From: Zhengitettix transpicula
Lineage: Eukaryota > Arthropoda > Insecta > Orthoptera > Tetrigidae
DNA length: 64,000 nucleotides
NCBI GenBank assembly: GCA_037074705.1
Contig: CM073590.1
Span: 92,124,947-92,188,946, forward strand
Direction: 5' to 3'
This document shows positions 32,640 to 45,794 of this stretch, piece by piece. The position numbers were made by a program, and so were the translations under genes. Numbering within the stretch: the stretch's first letter is position 1; each line of letters starts with the position of its first letter. The notes under the pieces are model-generated. The model was not told the origin of the DNA. It was given only the letters and a program-made list of their open reading frames with translations, and did no database searches.

Positions 32640-35010
32640 CAGCTTCTCAGCCGAGAATCTACCGTACTTTGTCGAACTGGCGATCTTGGATCATCACTTA
32701 GCTGACGCTATGGGGAAGGGAGCTAGATAAAGATTATAAACATAAGTAAAGTCTTATACTGACCTACGTTTAAAGAAAATTTTTGTGAAGTGTTTTCATT
32801 TCGTATTTAAATGCAATTTCTCGATTTTAGTAGAAATAGACCAACATGAAATATTGAAAATATGGCGGAGTAATCGTTCTTATACTTATGTATTGGTGTG
32901 TGCAAGTTATTAGAGTCCGATAAATATTCTTTTGTTTTTGTTATTTAAATTTAAATGCTCAGTTTATTAATAAACCTTTTGTGTAAAGTAATTTATGTTA
33001 TATTAATTAATGATTTTACAATATTTTGCAGTATAAATCTAATTGAATCCCTATGTTTTCATTGAGTTGACAATCACCTTGTATGAGTCACGTTACACAA
33101 ACAAGTTTAGGTTTTGACGTCAGTCTAAAACAGCTGACGCATGTACAACTTATTGTACCCTACCGGGTTTATCAATGGAAGGAATGTTGTTTCAATGTTA
33201 ACATTTCCAGGTTGGAGAGAACCGAACTACAAAACATTCTATTCAAATACACCTGCGTGTCTTAACGAAGGGTTATTTATATTTTTCTACATATAAACTG
33301 CAATTAAATAATATTCTTCCACTTGTCGATTTATAGTCATCTTATTCACGAAATATTATTAATTAGATGAATTATTATAGGCTTTATGTCTTCATAAATT
33401 TTTGTTTCAAATGTTCAGATACGTTTTTGTTAAAAGAAATCAATAATGCGTGCGCCGGGGTGATTATAAATTTATCAACATTCAATTAATTCCAGATGGC
33501 GAGAGGTAGAACTGATTTAAGAGTTCCCCTCTTAAGAAAATTCTAAATTTATTAGACTGCTGTAATTAGCTTTGCAAGCAAGTACCGCGAAACCAACCTC
33601 ACTGAGATTCGGGAACACATACACAGTCCTGATTTACCCACAGGCTGAACCTTGCTCCTTCTCATTATACCGCAAGCAGCTTCCCGATAATTGAGTCCCA
33701 CGTCCCGCATCCAATCGCCTTAATGCAGCAGCGACAGCCTTCCCAAGAACCTGGATTCTCAAACACGTCTTCGGTCAGGGGAAATGCTTCTCCTCGCGAC
33801 ATGTATATTTGCACGTAAATCGTTCTAGTTCTTTTCGCACCACGGGCACTGCCTGATTTGCCGTGTAATATGCTGATTGATGCAATTTATCCTTTCAACT
33901 AAAAAGTTTTACATTCATTTCATTTTAATCTCAGATGAAAAAATTCAGTAAACCAAGGTATTTAACAACAACGATTCGTTCTGGCATTTTAAATTGCGGT
34001 TCTGTAGTTCTTAAAGCTCAAGTTATGTTCAATCCGTAAACCTATTTAAAAAAATCTTCTTTGGCTCTTAACGACTTAGAAAAAATTCTCATCCACCCTG
34101 GGTTGATTGAGTGTGAGGAACAGTTATTTAACGAATAAAAATCGTTTCCATAGTTAAACACATTAAATAATTTCACCACACACTATGACGTAATTTAATT
34201 TCGTTTCTTTCCATAGATTAGTTTATTCATTGGTATTATTTGTATCAGAATATAAAATATACGACAAACTAACTAAGATGACAGATAAATTATTAAAGAG
34301 TTTAATTTACTTTGAAAGAAAGATGAGTTTATTATAAACAATATTGATTCATCTATTAATAATTACATAATTTATTTGTGAACTGATAATACTGTCCTTA
34401 GTACAAAACATGTGCCGATATAAATTTTTATGGGCGATGTAACATTCGCGCTTTTTCAAAATACTAACGTATTAAAAATCTAATAAATAAAATAGTGTGT
34501 GTGTTTGTATTTATAAGTGTATGTATTCCTCCAGAATATGAGTTCTATTATAACATTCAACTTGTCGTTTAACTTACAGAGGTGGGAGTGAGCGGGGTGT
34601 AAATTTCAAACATGGTAAAACGGCCGATATATTCGTCGAAAGAAACTTTCTCGGGGCAATGAGATTGATTGCGTTTCTACAGATATTTATGTGTATTATT
34701 TCAACCCATTTCGGAAAGGGAGGTTATCACTTTGAGTCATGGGGATGTAGGACGTTACATAAAAATATCTCAAAATAGTAGAGATTGGAGTCAAATACGG
34801 GGAGGAAAAAGTAACTTGTTTGACAGAAACTTCATTTCTTTAAAGATAAATTAATCATACCAAATAGTTTTTAAGTGATGAAACGCTAAACGTTAGAAAA
34901 CTTTCAAAATCATGAATCAAATGTAACGGTATTTATCTACACTGTGGGGTTAACGCAGAAGGAGAATCCGGTAGGTTATGACGTTAAATGGTGTTTAGAC
35001 CGAAGGAAAA
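32640..35010. other. No recognised gene
   Basis: AT-rich with a GC-richer patch at 33565-33860 that has no interpretable frame or repeat partner in the window. Confidence 0.5.
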
Positions 35011-35011
35011 G

Positions 35012-35031
35012 ATATATACACACACACAGAT

Positions 35032-35063
<32 letters not shown>
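35012..35063. repeat. Compound (TA)n/(CA)n microsatellite
   Basis: ATATATACACACACACAG followed by a TA run. It borders the 3' end of LTR element J. Confidence 0.9.
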
Positions 35064-36003
35064 TATAATGATTAAAATAAGCTAATTAACAAAAATTAAT
35101 AAACAATAATTATGATTAAAAAATATTTTAATTTACCAAATATTAATTTAACAGGTGATTATTTAGTTTTTACAAATAATTTTCCCTAGGTTGGCACGCC
35201 GAATTCAGTAATTACAAAATTAACAAACTAATATTTTATTTATAATTTGTGGCGTTCAAAGTAAAATACAATCTTCTCAGGGTCTTTAACTGGGCTTGAT
35301 AAGTAAGAACAATCAAAAAAAATTATCAATTAAATAATTAACAATTAGAAACCAAATTGAGACAAACAGAATATGAAATCTAACAAAATGAAAAGAACGA
35401 AATGTGACTAATACCTTTAACTATCGTTAACAGAATTTAATTAGTTTGGTTTGAACTTACAAATGTCCTGCTGGTACCAGACTTAGTTTTTGGAGATTGG
35501 GTTCACTATTTTTTTACACTTAAAAGGCCATTAATCACAGAATCTACACATCCTTTTTTTATTTTGGCAAACTTGGCTATATTTCGATGACAGCTCCGCT
35601 CCGTAATAATTCACCAAAGTTAATCCGCAACAATTCCTCCACGAAAATTGTACAAAGTTCTGTTTTGACGAAACTGGTATAACTGTACAATATTCACGTT
35701 GCAATATCGCGGTGAATGTTTTAATCTGCTCAATTTTATAAAGACCGTTCTCTGCAACGTTTTCACCGTCGGCCGCTTTTATTTTCAAATGATTAACCAG
35801 CTTTATTTTACTATGCTCGACGATGTCTGACCTCTGTACAATCCAGACCACAACAACCAACTGCAACCAACTGCCCTTCCCGTACAATCCGCGCGGTTCA
35901 CGACAAAGCTAGTCTATGTTTTCCATTGTTGTCTTTGAGATCGGTGTCGCTAAACAATTAATCATACTTAAAGTCATTAATGGCCTCCTTAATTACTATT
36001 ACA
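35064..36003 (-). mobile_element. LTR element J, same family as F
   Basis: On the minus strand starts TGTAATAGTAATTAAGGAGG at 36003, next to ATATAT, and ends near CATTATA at 35064 (one base from the usual CATTACA) against TA-rich sequence. The shared motif AGCCCAGTTAAAGACCCTGAG lies at + 35278-35298. A PBS-like CGGCGTGCCAACCTAGGG (+ 35184-35201) sits after TTACTGA-ATT, about 120 bp before the outer end. A 118-codon frame at 35531-35887 falls in the U3/R part and is not a gene. Confidence 0.65.
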
Positions 36004-36204
36004 ATATATATCTGCAATAATCGATTTACAATGATAAAATTATATTTATTTTATTTCAACATTTTAGAACTTTTCTTCGGCGCTTCATGAGATTAACACA
36101 CTATTTTCTAATTAGGTGGTTCAGCAAACATGAAAATGGATGTTTGTATAAATGTCAATGTTACTTCTTAAATAATATTATAAATTCTCATCCTCAAATT
36201 TCTC

Positions 36205-36525
36205 ATTTTTTTTATACAGTAACAGGCTACATGAGGGTAATGCACGGGGTGGCAACTCCCCTTTAATAGGATAGGAAGGGATCTGAAAGGGTGAATGCGG
36301 AAAGGTAGAGGAAGGTAGCCAAGGGTTAACTAGGGCCCCCGGGCTATGGTTTATGGATCCTACCCGGCAATTCGCCTAAAAGTGATGCAGGGAAAACCCT
36401 AGAAAAACCTGCATCAGGTAGTTCGGGCATTTGGTACTTTTCCCACGCCCTTCCGATGGCGGGAGCGGGTTTAGCTGTGGGGTCGCAGCTTTCACCTGAC
36501 CACTTTAGGAGGCAGCTGGCCGAAC
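36205..36525 (-). mobile_element. Retroposon M, minus-strand copy
   Basis: The T8 run at 36206-36213 is the tail side. GTAACAGGCTACATGAGGGTAA follows and the copy runs to GGAGGCAGCTGGCCGAACG. It lacks the 5' head seen in the full-length copy at 52.1-52.6 kb. Confidence 0.85.
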
Positions 36526-36529
36526 GAGA

Positions 36530-37820
36530 AAAACTTCAGTATAAAATAGAAGTTATCGAACCGTCTGCGAGTTTACAAAATATTTTCGTATGATTTTAAT
36601 TTTAAATTAATTTTATTACGAATGTAATCAGTATAACAAATAAAAAGATGTAATAAAATCGGACACATGGCTGGAATACCGAAATTCTTATTGAATTGCC
36701 TCTAACATCATTCCTTTATAACACTAAGCCATTAATTCTGCCAACACAAAACATCATTTATGAAATCTCTGTTCAAAATATATCTTACATTTTCGAAGAA
36801 AATAAGTATCTAATATGTCTTTACTCATGTTTGTCTCCGATTTCTAACATAATTTATCTAAACAATTATTTCTAGTATGTGCCTGATCCTGAAGGTAGAG
36901 GTGGCATTGATTCGTGTTTCCTTAACTCAATTATTTTTGTATATGGCGACGTAATACTCAAACTTTTTATTATGTGTTTGAATAATTTTATAGAAGTTAC
37001 TGTCAATTCTAGTTGAATATATGATATCTGGTTATGGATGATTTAGGTACATAGTTGTTAATTATTAGAGTGAATAAATGAAAGTAAAATTTCCGACCGC
37101 AGAAACGTGGTTAGATGAAGCCGGCAGTTGTAATTTAAAATGTCAGACACCAGAGGCTTGTCGCAACACTGTCTGGGACAGCACGTAGGGCTAACAAAGT
37201 TTAGTTATTTCACGACCGGTTAACCGTGTAATTTAAACGTGGACTCTCACACGCGACCGCTCGTGAGTAGCTACTAGCTTACTTGCAAGTCAATATAACG
37301 ACACCCTGGGGCCACAGAAAGTTGGCATACGCGCAATTTAGAGTATTGCTCGCATTAAGCGTGCTCAAGAGGAAGTTCACAAGCAAACTTCTTTGAATCC
37401 ACCGTATAATATTACGTCTCTCTCATATGAGGATATTGTTGTACTTAACAAAGTAATATACTTTCCATATAAACATTTAAAGTAGATAATTCAGTAATTG
37501 TCGATTAAAAGAGTTCGTATAAGGGGTACAATATTACGTTACTAGAAGTGGTTTATACCTCTTATCTCCCATCTAGCAAAACGTAAAATATTGTCTATAT
37601 ATTATAAATGTTGAACTTTGTGTCATCGTACCGAACGGCGAATGTCACAAACACGAACCTAGAAACCGATTAATAAACATATCACACCAATAATGTCGTT
37701 TTCACGAAAAGAGTATGCATTATCCCTGAATACTATACAACAGCATTTCATGATATATATAAATAATATGAGGGATTACCAAACATAACCTTTTAAAGTC
37801 ACAAAAAGATTTATTACTGA
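36530..37820. other. No recognised gene
   Basis: Nothing supported; a GC-richer patch at 37095-37390 has no interpretable frame. Confidence 0.5.
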
Positions 37821-37825
37821 ACAAG

Positions 37826-37938
37826 TACAACGTATCGTCACTTTTGCGACCTCTTCATGTATATGAAGTTTTACTTCTGTTGCCAAAAAATTAGTAAAAT
37901 TTCATATACCTGGAAAGGTCGTAAATAGCGACGTTGTA
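37826..37938. repeat. Short foldback (hairpin) element
   Basis: Arms 37826-37875 and 37893-37938 pair over about 46 bp with a few mismatches (outer TACAACGT / ACGTTGTA, inner AGTTTTACT / AGTAAAAT). The 17-base loop is GT/A-rich. The size suits a MITE-like palindrome or the core of one. Confidence 0.75.
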
Positions 37939-37939
37939 T

Positions 37940-40900
37940 TTTTTTCCGACCCATATTAAACATTATATCAAACTATTTTTTAATTTAACAGTCTTCATTT
38001 ATTGACAAAACTAATATTCTGTCAGGCAATTTTTTATAAACTGTTATATTATTGAGCCAAATTCATCTACAAAAATCTTAAAATTTACATAAGAATTTTA
38101 TTTTATACATTTACTTTACGCTCACACTCCATTCATTTCGTCTATGTATACATTTTATTGTTCATTGATGGACAGAATATTGGTAATTCAAATAACTAAA
38201 GTTACAAACCAAAATTATGTTACAGTATAAATGAATTTTTGAAATATAAATTGCATAACACATTCTTTATAGAAGTTTAAAGACGAAACTAGAAGAAAAG
38301 GTAAAATAATAATTAATATCCGTTTTCTGACTTATTCGTCCAGAAACTCTTTAACATCATAAAGTCAATAACTTTACTACAGTAGACCAACTTCATACTG
38401 GTGGATAAAATATCCTAACTCTGCATGAAACTCTGTCTGGTAATTAGTAAATTATATTACATACTAAATATTTATTTCAATGACATATTCAACCAATCCC
38501 TATTTAATTATTATTTCACTTAATGTCAATAAATAAAGTCTGTAAAATTTAAAAAGGATATTATTTCAAGCTTAATATGGGTAATTAATCATCCATACAG
38601 TCGTTTTTTATAATACTGAATATTTTTCAGTCTTTAAAAGGCTGTGTTTTATTTGTAGTATCCTCTTAAATAGACATAGGAACAATTAAAAACAGTAAAT
38701 GAAAGTTTATGAATTTTATCTGACGCTTATTACTACATTTCTGAAGTAATTAACTGTTCCGTAAGTAATTAGTAATAGTGCAGAATTAGACGAAATTTTA
38801 TTTTGAATATATCTCTACTATATATTTATATAGAATGATACTAAAATAATCTGAATCTTCAGTTTTTAGGAAAAGTGCCTTCGCAATTTTATCTACCGTA
38901 AAATAATATTGGCAAGCTGACTAGTGAATGTATTTTTGCTTATCACATTTTATATTTGGAGTGATTCTGCGGTGTTTTGTTGCATAAAAGTACTTTCTTT
39001 TTGCCAATGTAATTAGTCCACGATTTTAGTCGTAACTTAAGCAGTTATTTGTAAAACAAAATTCATGTATTTGTTTGTCTCGTTTGTTTCTATGATTATT
39101 ATTGTCATTTGACATGAAAACATTAGGATATCTCGAAAATTACCCAATGTGTCGAAAACTGGAGGTAAGCGTCTTAAATGATGTCGTACGAAGATATCCG
39201 CATTGTGGAAGGATGGAGATAAAATACTTATGTGGAAACCCCAATTTTTATTACAGATTTGCATTCCGAAAAAAAAGAATCAATTGATTTGTCAGAATTC
39301 TTGAATTTCGGAGAAATAAATCCAAAAACTTCATTTATTTGATTTTCACTAAGTTCCAAAATAGTTTTATCGTAGCCAAACAACAACGTGGACTTTTGTT
39401 AACGCAAACTCTATACCTCCCAATAATATAAAAAAAACAATGTGGAGAAAGTCGTATTTTGCTCTCATCAAAGTGCTTGTATAAAGTGAGTTCCGTTTGA
39501 CTTCAATTGTAGGTCAAATCAATCTAACCGTTTCTTGAGAATCGAAGACTTTAATAATAAATGGGGATCCCATTTAAGTATTTTTCGTCCCGAGCCCACA
39601 CCGCTAGGATGTTTGGCAACACTGGATGTCCCTCGTTGAGAGGAACCAATTTCACTGACCACTTTATTTATTACGATTGCTATGTTTCTAAAAATTTCAA
39701 TCTGAGAGATGAATCGGGTATGTATAACATATTTTAATTAATAAATTTATGAAAAACATACTTTAATGAGAAAGTAGATTACAGAAATAGTGAAGTTTTC
39801 TATGAGACTACTGAAGGTTGTTGATGCAATGTAAAAAAATGTAGTCATATTTGACTTATCAAATATGGCACGAAAAATAACTTGAAGTTAAACGTAAAGT
39901 ATTTCGTATTGTTCTTTATTTATTAGATGGAGTATTACTGGATAAAATTATATTTTTTATTTAAATTAAATATTTACTCCTTATTTCATTAAAAGAAAAA
40001 TGAACTATTTTTTTTGTTCGTCGCGTAGTAACGTCTCTCTCTCGCGAGACTTCATAGTATCTTGGCGTGCAGTGATACAACAATTTATCACGTTTTTCAA
40101 TTATAATTCTTTTAATATTCATGCTAGGGGTTTCCCACCCCCACAGTACCGTTTTATCGTGGTTTTAAGAATATCTGTACCAAGTTTTGTTGTAATCTGT
40201 CCATGTGTTTAAATTTGTATAAAGATTAAACGTAAATAAATACAAAATATACGTCCTTTTTTAATTATATAGATGACTAAAATACGTTTATTTCTAAATT
40301 CAGATGAATTAATGGACTTTTATAAAAAAACAACTCCGTGGATTAACTTTAAATTATGTAAAGGACTGTAAGTATTTTATTTTTATTAATTCTGGAGTCA
40401 TTTTCTGAGAGAATACACGAGAGAAGTAAAGAGTAATAATGCACAAAAATCTAATATACAAACGATATTTAATCATATATTATGTGTATTTTATATATAA
40501 CGGAGTACAGAAATGTGAAAATTATTATTTTACGCATAATTAACGTAATATAATAACAAATTTGGAGAATTTATTACAGTATTCGCAAAGGTAATTTATT
40601 TATAAATAACTTAAATGTACTTAAATGAGAATTTTAACAAACTAAAGAAAAAAAATATTACAGAAACAATATAATGTAATGCATAGTCCCTAGGGTTTGA
40701 GTGTCCGGACTCCATGAACAAACAACAAGATGTTTCTTGCGTGCAACAGGTGGGCTATATTTATTGAAAGAATCACTGAACCACATAATATTTCATTCAT
40801 GCAAGCATAAAAAATTCGTCTGAAATACAATGTTTCTGCCGAGATGATGGATTGAAGTTACTGGTTCGTGGTCAGATATTCCGTGCTCTCGTGCCATAAA

Positions 40901-42190
40901 GTCAGGCAGCAGCTCTTGAAGTAGATTACTCTGGCACACCAGAAACTCTGGAGAGTTGCCTAAATGTCAGGAGACTTGCCGAGCAGCACGTTAAGATTAC
41001 TGCTGTTTACTAATGCACAACGACTTCAACTCTCTAACAATGATTATATGGAGGTTGGGCAGCGATCGCAAAATGTCTGCAAGCTTAACGTGACGTGGCG
41101 GCTATATTAAGCGTTATGCTGTAACTTCATAAAAGGCGCTACATGCATCCAACAAATATGTTAATATTTTTAAACAATTTGACAGCCTATTAAGACGTTG
41201 TAATTTTTTGTGGTATGGCGGGGAGAAAATTAAGATAATTACTCAAAGTTTCAAAACTTAATTCGTATTGTATCATAATTGTTTCATACGGAAAGCACAC
41301 GTATTTCAAAACAAAAACCTATTCATTAATACATTGCAATGTGCAGAGAAAGCAACTAGAAACATTTTCTGTATTTAACTTAGTTTGACCACTTTAGTTC
41401 ATTTCTCTTTGGAGACTATTTGACCTTGAAACTGTTCTTTGTGCCGTCGAATCAAATTCGTGTATGGTCGTCATATTACTTTCCACTGCAGGAAGGGTGT
41501 GTTGTCTTTCTTTATTCACATGTTGTAACGTTGTCTATTTCTGTGTTCTCAATCGCTGACCGCCAGAATGGCTCCCATTTGAAAACCATTATTGTCGCAT
41601 TATAGGAATCACATTCAAATGATAATCTGTATGAATAAAATGTATTCATAACATCTGAAAGTGATAAAAATAATCAATCAAACTTGGTACATACGTCACT
41701 AACATGTCGGAAGGGGGGGATATGAAGAATAAAAATACGCCTAACCACATAATGGTGAGGGTAGTGATATACGTTTCGTTTAATAAAGTGACTGGCATTT
41801 TTTTAACGAATAACAGTAATATAAATAATATTTTTAATATATGTAATTGCCTTAACGAATAGCATATTTGAGCTGAATTCATTAAAAACCCTATTACTCT
41901 ATGTCAATTTAGATGAGACAATTTAGTTGACTAAGAAAATTAATACTTTAATAACTCAAATTTTAAAAGTCAAAGTATTTAAAATCGTTTCATAATAAAA
42001 TGTGGAAGATTATTTTCAACGGTAAGTAAATTGTCATATTTCTTCTTAATTGGTATTGTTTCAATATAAGTATATCAGACCTACTTTTATATTTCATCCC
42101 AGCGTTCTTCCGTTGTCACAAAATGAATGTCAGAATTTTATTTATATTTCATCAATATATTTATTAATTTAGAATTTTTATGGAGCAATT
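37940..42190. other. Long AT-rich stretch, nothing recognised
   Basis: About 4.2 kb with only short frames. The segment 40130-40265 (ending CCAAGTTTTGTTGTAATCTG... and an AT-rich tail) resembles the 3' ends of some insect retroelements, but that alone is too little to name one. Confidence 0.45.
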
Positions 42191-42198
42191 GAATTTTT

Positions 42199-42262
42199 AT
42201 CATAGTCATCTTAAACACTTAAATTTTTCAGAGTCCTTCAGTTTGTTACAGTTAGATCTATT
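42199..42262. repeat. Short duplicated segment, copy 1
   Basis: CATAGTCATCTTAAACACT through GTTACAGTTAGATCT matches 44248-44310 with about three differences. Both copies stand next to a (TA)n run. Confidence 0.9.
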
Positions 42263-42290
42263 TTACGATAAAACCCGTAGCATGTGTATA

Positions 42291-42292
<2 letters not shown>

Positions 42293-42335
<43 letters not shown>
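42293..42335. repeat. (TA)n microsatellite
   Basis: TA run of about 20 units. It accounts for the Tyr-Ile run in the 89-codon frame across it. Confidence 0.95.
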
Positions 42336-42338
<3 letters not shown>

Positions 42339-43390
42339 CGCTTTCCTTCATTTTCCTTCCACCAAATATTTTGCTTGTTTATCTTCTGTTGGTCCTTAAA
42401 GCAAAATTTCCCTACTATTTCGTGTTCCAGTCCTGAAAACAAACCGTGATTTTGTTATCATGACGGGTATTAATTTCCACTTCCTTTTATTCACCATGTT
42501 TTATTAAATTTTAAAAGTTAATTTGAATCCTGATTATACCTACGCCATTCTTTATCCTTATTTTAATTTATGTTCTGCACACATCTTAGGATGTAATCAA
42601 TTACTGATTCTTTGGGGATTCCCGATGAGACAACTCCAAAAACTATGTATCTATTATCCAACCGTGTACTCCAAATATCGTGAGGTAATACCTCCAACGC
42701 TTTAGCGAGATCAATAACATTGATTAACAAACTATTCCGCATCCGGCATCTGCTTCAACTCCTAGCCTTGAAGTGGATCAGTCAGTGTAATATTACAATA
42801 AGAAACTTCCTGAAATCGATGTTTATAATTAGAGAAGTTCAAGCTGAATATGTGAGGTAAAATGTAAATATTTTCTTCACTTAATAACTGCAGCAATATG
42901 TTACATTTTTTAGAATTACAGCTAACAAGTTTTTAATACATCACAACCGCTTTATTATTTGTTTTAAAACTTATATAATAATATAATTCTACTTCTAGAT
43001 AAAGAAGTAGCCAATTAAGAGACAAAATACTAAATACCACAAAATGTTTCTGGAATACTTTCTGCTTTCGTCTTTGCTTTTGACTCAACTGGTTTGAGCG
43101 TTGTGTCGTTCATGTGGAACTTGTGTTTTTAACCACATGACGAAAGCGAAAGGATTTCAAAATATTTTGTGCTAGGGTGAATTTAGTTTAGCTCTTTATT
43201 TGGTATGTTAATTGGATACTACTTTGTCTGTTTAGTATAACTTTTAACACACACATTCTGTATTATATATTTTAAATAATGTATGTGGTTACTTGAATTC
43301 AACCAGAATCATGTATCTGTTAGGTCATTCGAAATCACTGTGAAATTTATAGAGAATTATATGTATCGTATTCTTCGATTTACCCTAGAA
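42336..43390. other. No recognised gene
   Basis: AT-rich, nothing supported. Confidence 0.5.
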
Positions 43391-43398
43391 TATATATT

Positions 43399-44202
43399 TG
43401 TAATAATCAAAATTATTTATATTGTTTAAAGATAGAATGCCAACACGCTAGGCGCCAAATTATGTAATATTCAAAATATTTATTGAATGAATAAAGGAAG
43501 GAAATTTAATAAACAAAAGCTTTAAAGAGATAAAATTATTTTGTTATCAAAATTTAGTCTTCGTTGAATTTTACGTTTTAATATTTTGCCTCGGCTTTTG
43601 TGAGAACTAAATTTCAGAGCCACCTATTGGTTATCTAATAAAGATAGTACAAAAAAATTAATTTTAATTTACAATAAAAACAACTGTTACTAATCTGAAA
43701 GTTATATAAATCTATTAAAGTTATCGAAGTGTGACAACAAATATATATTTACGTATAATGTTTACAGGTTCGAATTTGTTTGAATTACATACCATTGTCT
43801 GGTTTTCTGGTACTTAAGCTCAAGTAATTTTCTTTTTAATTAATTTTCTTTGTTTTAACAACACTTTTCACTAACAGGCCATTTTCACTGATTCTACTTT
43901 CTTATTGTTTGCAAACATTTTAGAACACTGTCGATGTCTTTCTCTTTCTAAATATAGATCACACACCGGTCGCTGACCAATCGCTGTTTACTGTTCACAT
44001 ACTGAATATCTGAATAACTGTATATCTGTGTAAAACATCGCTCCGAGTAACTTGGTTCTGTTGGTACATTCTTGACAATCTTTCTCTGAAAGATACACTC
44101 TGCTACATTCTGCTCCGGCAACTGCTAACACACACACATTGCTCGCTGACCAATAATGAAGGAAACAAATTATTAACTGATTACATATTTCTAATTACTC
44201 CA
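43399..44202 (-). mobile_element. LTR element K with PBS-like sequence
   Basis: On the minus strand starts TGGAGTAATTAG at 44202 beside (TA)n and ends GATTATTACA at 43399 beside AATATATA. ATTACA also ends at 43463, followed by TAATT and TGGCGCCTAGCGTGTTGGC (+ 43439-43457), a PBS-like position. TATA-like CTATATTTAG at about + 43948-43957. AACCAATAGGTGGCTCTGA (+ about 43613-43632) is a diverged form of the shared LTR motif. Its start resembles A0. Confidence 0.6.
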
Positions 44203-44306
44203 ATATATATATATATATATATTTACCAATATATATATATATATTTACCATAGTCATCTTAAACACTCAAATTTTTCAGAGTCCCTCAGTTTGTTACAGT
44301 TAGATC

Positions 44307-44364
<58 letters not shown>
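44203..44364. repeat. Cluster of (TA)n and (TG)n runs with a duplicated segment
   Basis: Three TA runs and one TG run. The segment 44248-44310 between them is copy 2 of the duplication at 42199-42262. Confidence 0.9.
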
Positions 44365-44367
<3 letters not shown>

Positions 44368-45790
44368 ATACAATAATGCTTTATATCAGTGGAAATCAGC
44401 CTACTTTTGGTAATAATAAATACTTCTAGGATTAAGTATGTTCAATTTGATCATCCCAGAATTTTTCTGAGTAATGAATCCGTTGAAACATGAAACAGTG
44501 ATTTCGGATAGGATAAAATCCAGGTTTCTACACAGGGCCTTCATGATATTTTTATATTTGTTTATTTTATAAAGTGGCAGTATGTCAGCTAAGAATTTAA
44601 CATGGGTATAGTTTTTTTCAATGGATAATTCATAACATTCATTTGTTAGTCACGAGGACTATGGCTGTTATTAGCGACTATACAAGCGGTTTTGCAGTAA
44701 CAACTGATTCGCAATTCCTAGCGGGGCGGGCTGTTTCTGAACGATCTATCACTCACTTAACCCAGCCTGACCTGGCTGAATAAAACATTTGCCCGTGGAC
44801 AAAACACGTCATCGACCCAGCCACGGAGAAGAATACATTATGCGTTAGTAATGAAGCCAATTTCCACATTGAATAAGTAGTGATGAATCATTAATGCCAC
44901 GTTCGCAGTCTAACGATGCAGAAATGAAATATGGCAGCTGAGAGCTATCGGTGGGTTGTGTGTAATGATGGTTGAAGTCGATGTATCTTTTATCAAGTAA
45001 CCCCTTCACATATGGCAAACGGGAAGCATATTGGAACTTGCATAAAACAGGGTAAGATCCAAAACTCGTAGCATTAGTTGCTAATGTTGGTTTTTACTTA
45101 CGTATTACCGTTAGTAAATAACATAATAGTCTATTTATTGCATTCTAAATTCTATAACCTGTAAGAGGCACTTAAAGTTTTAACAATACTTGAAAATGGG
45201 AAATAAACCTATGGCCACTTTATTATGAATACCAGTTTTTTTGCTTATCGTGTTACATGTAATTCATAAAGTCAAATTAGAGTGATGAAAATTGAGCGAG
45301 AATTTCAAAACGTACAGATACAGAGAAATATATTTCATGAAAGTACACGTTTAACCCAGTTGTTATCGCGGTTCTCATTCCAATATAGTGGCAGGATAAA
45401 AGAATGCTTACACAAAATACTCAAAAAAATTCAGTATAAGGCCGGATATCACTGCAACTGTTGTTTGCTATAGATCATTGAATTTCAAGGAGGAATGTTG
45501 TACGAATTGGCCTAAGTGATAGTGAATTATAGTGAACGAGTGCGCCGAAAGACAGATGACTTCGACAAACTAAAAATATCAATGTGGTATGTTACCTGAA
45601 ATAAATTATCAAAGAGAAAAATAGCAATATTAGTTCAGAAATAACATGCTTTCCACAACTGCAAACAAATTCGGCCACGGCAGTCAGCAATGAATGACCT
45701 GTCCTTTGCAGCTAGGTTACGTCAAGTATGACACAAGTGGGATAGTTACTCCACACTATCCCCTAAAGTTTATATTCATTCGTGTATATG
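44365..45790. other. No recognised gene
   Basis: Nothing supported; a 63-codon frame at 45282-45473 has no visible relatives. Confidence 0.5.
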
Positions 45791-45794
45791 ATAT

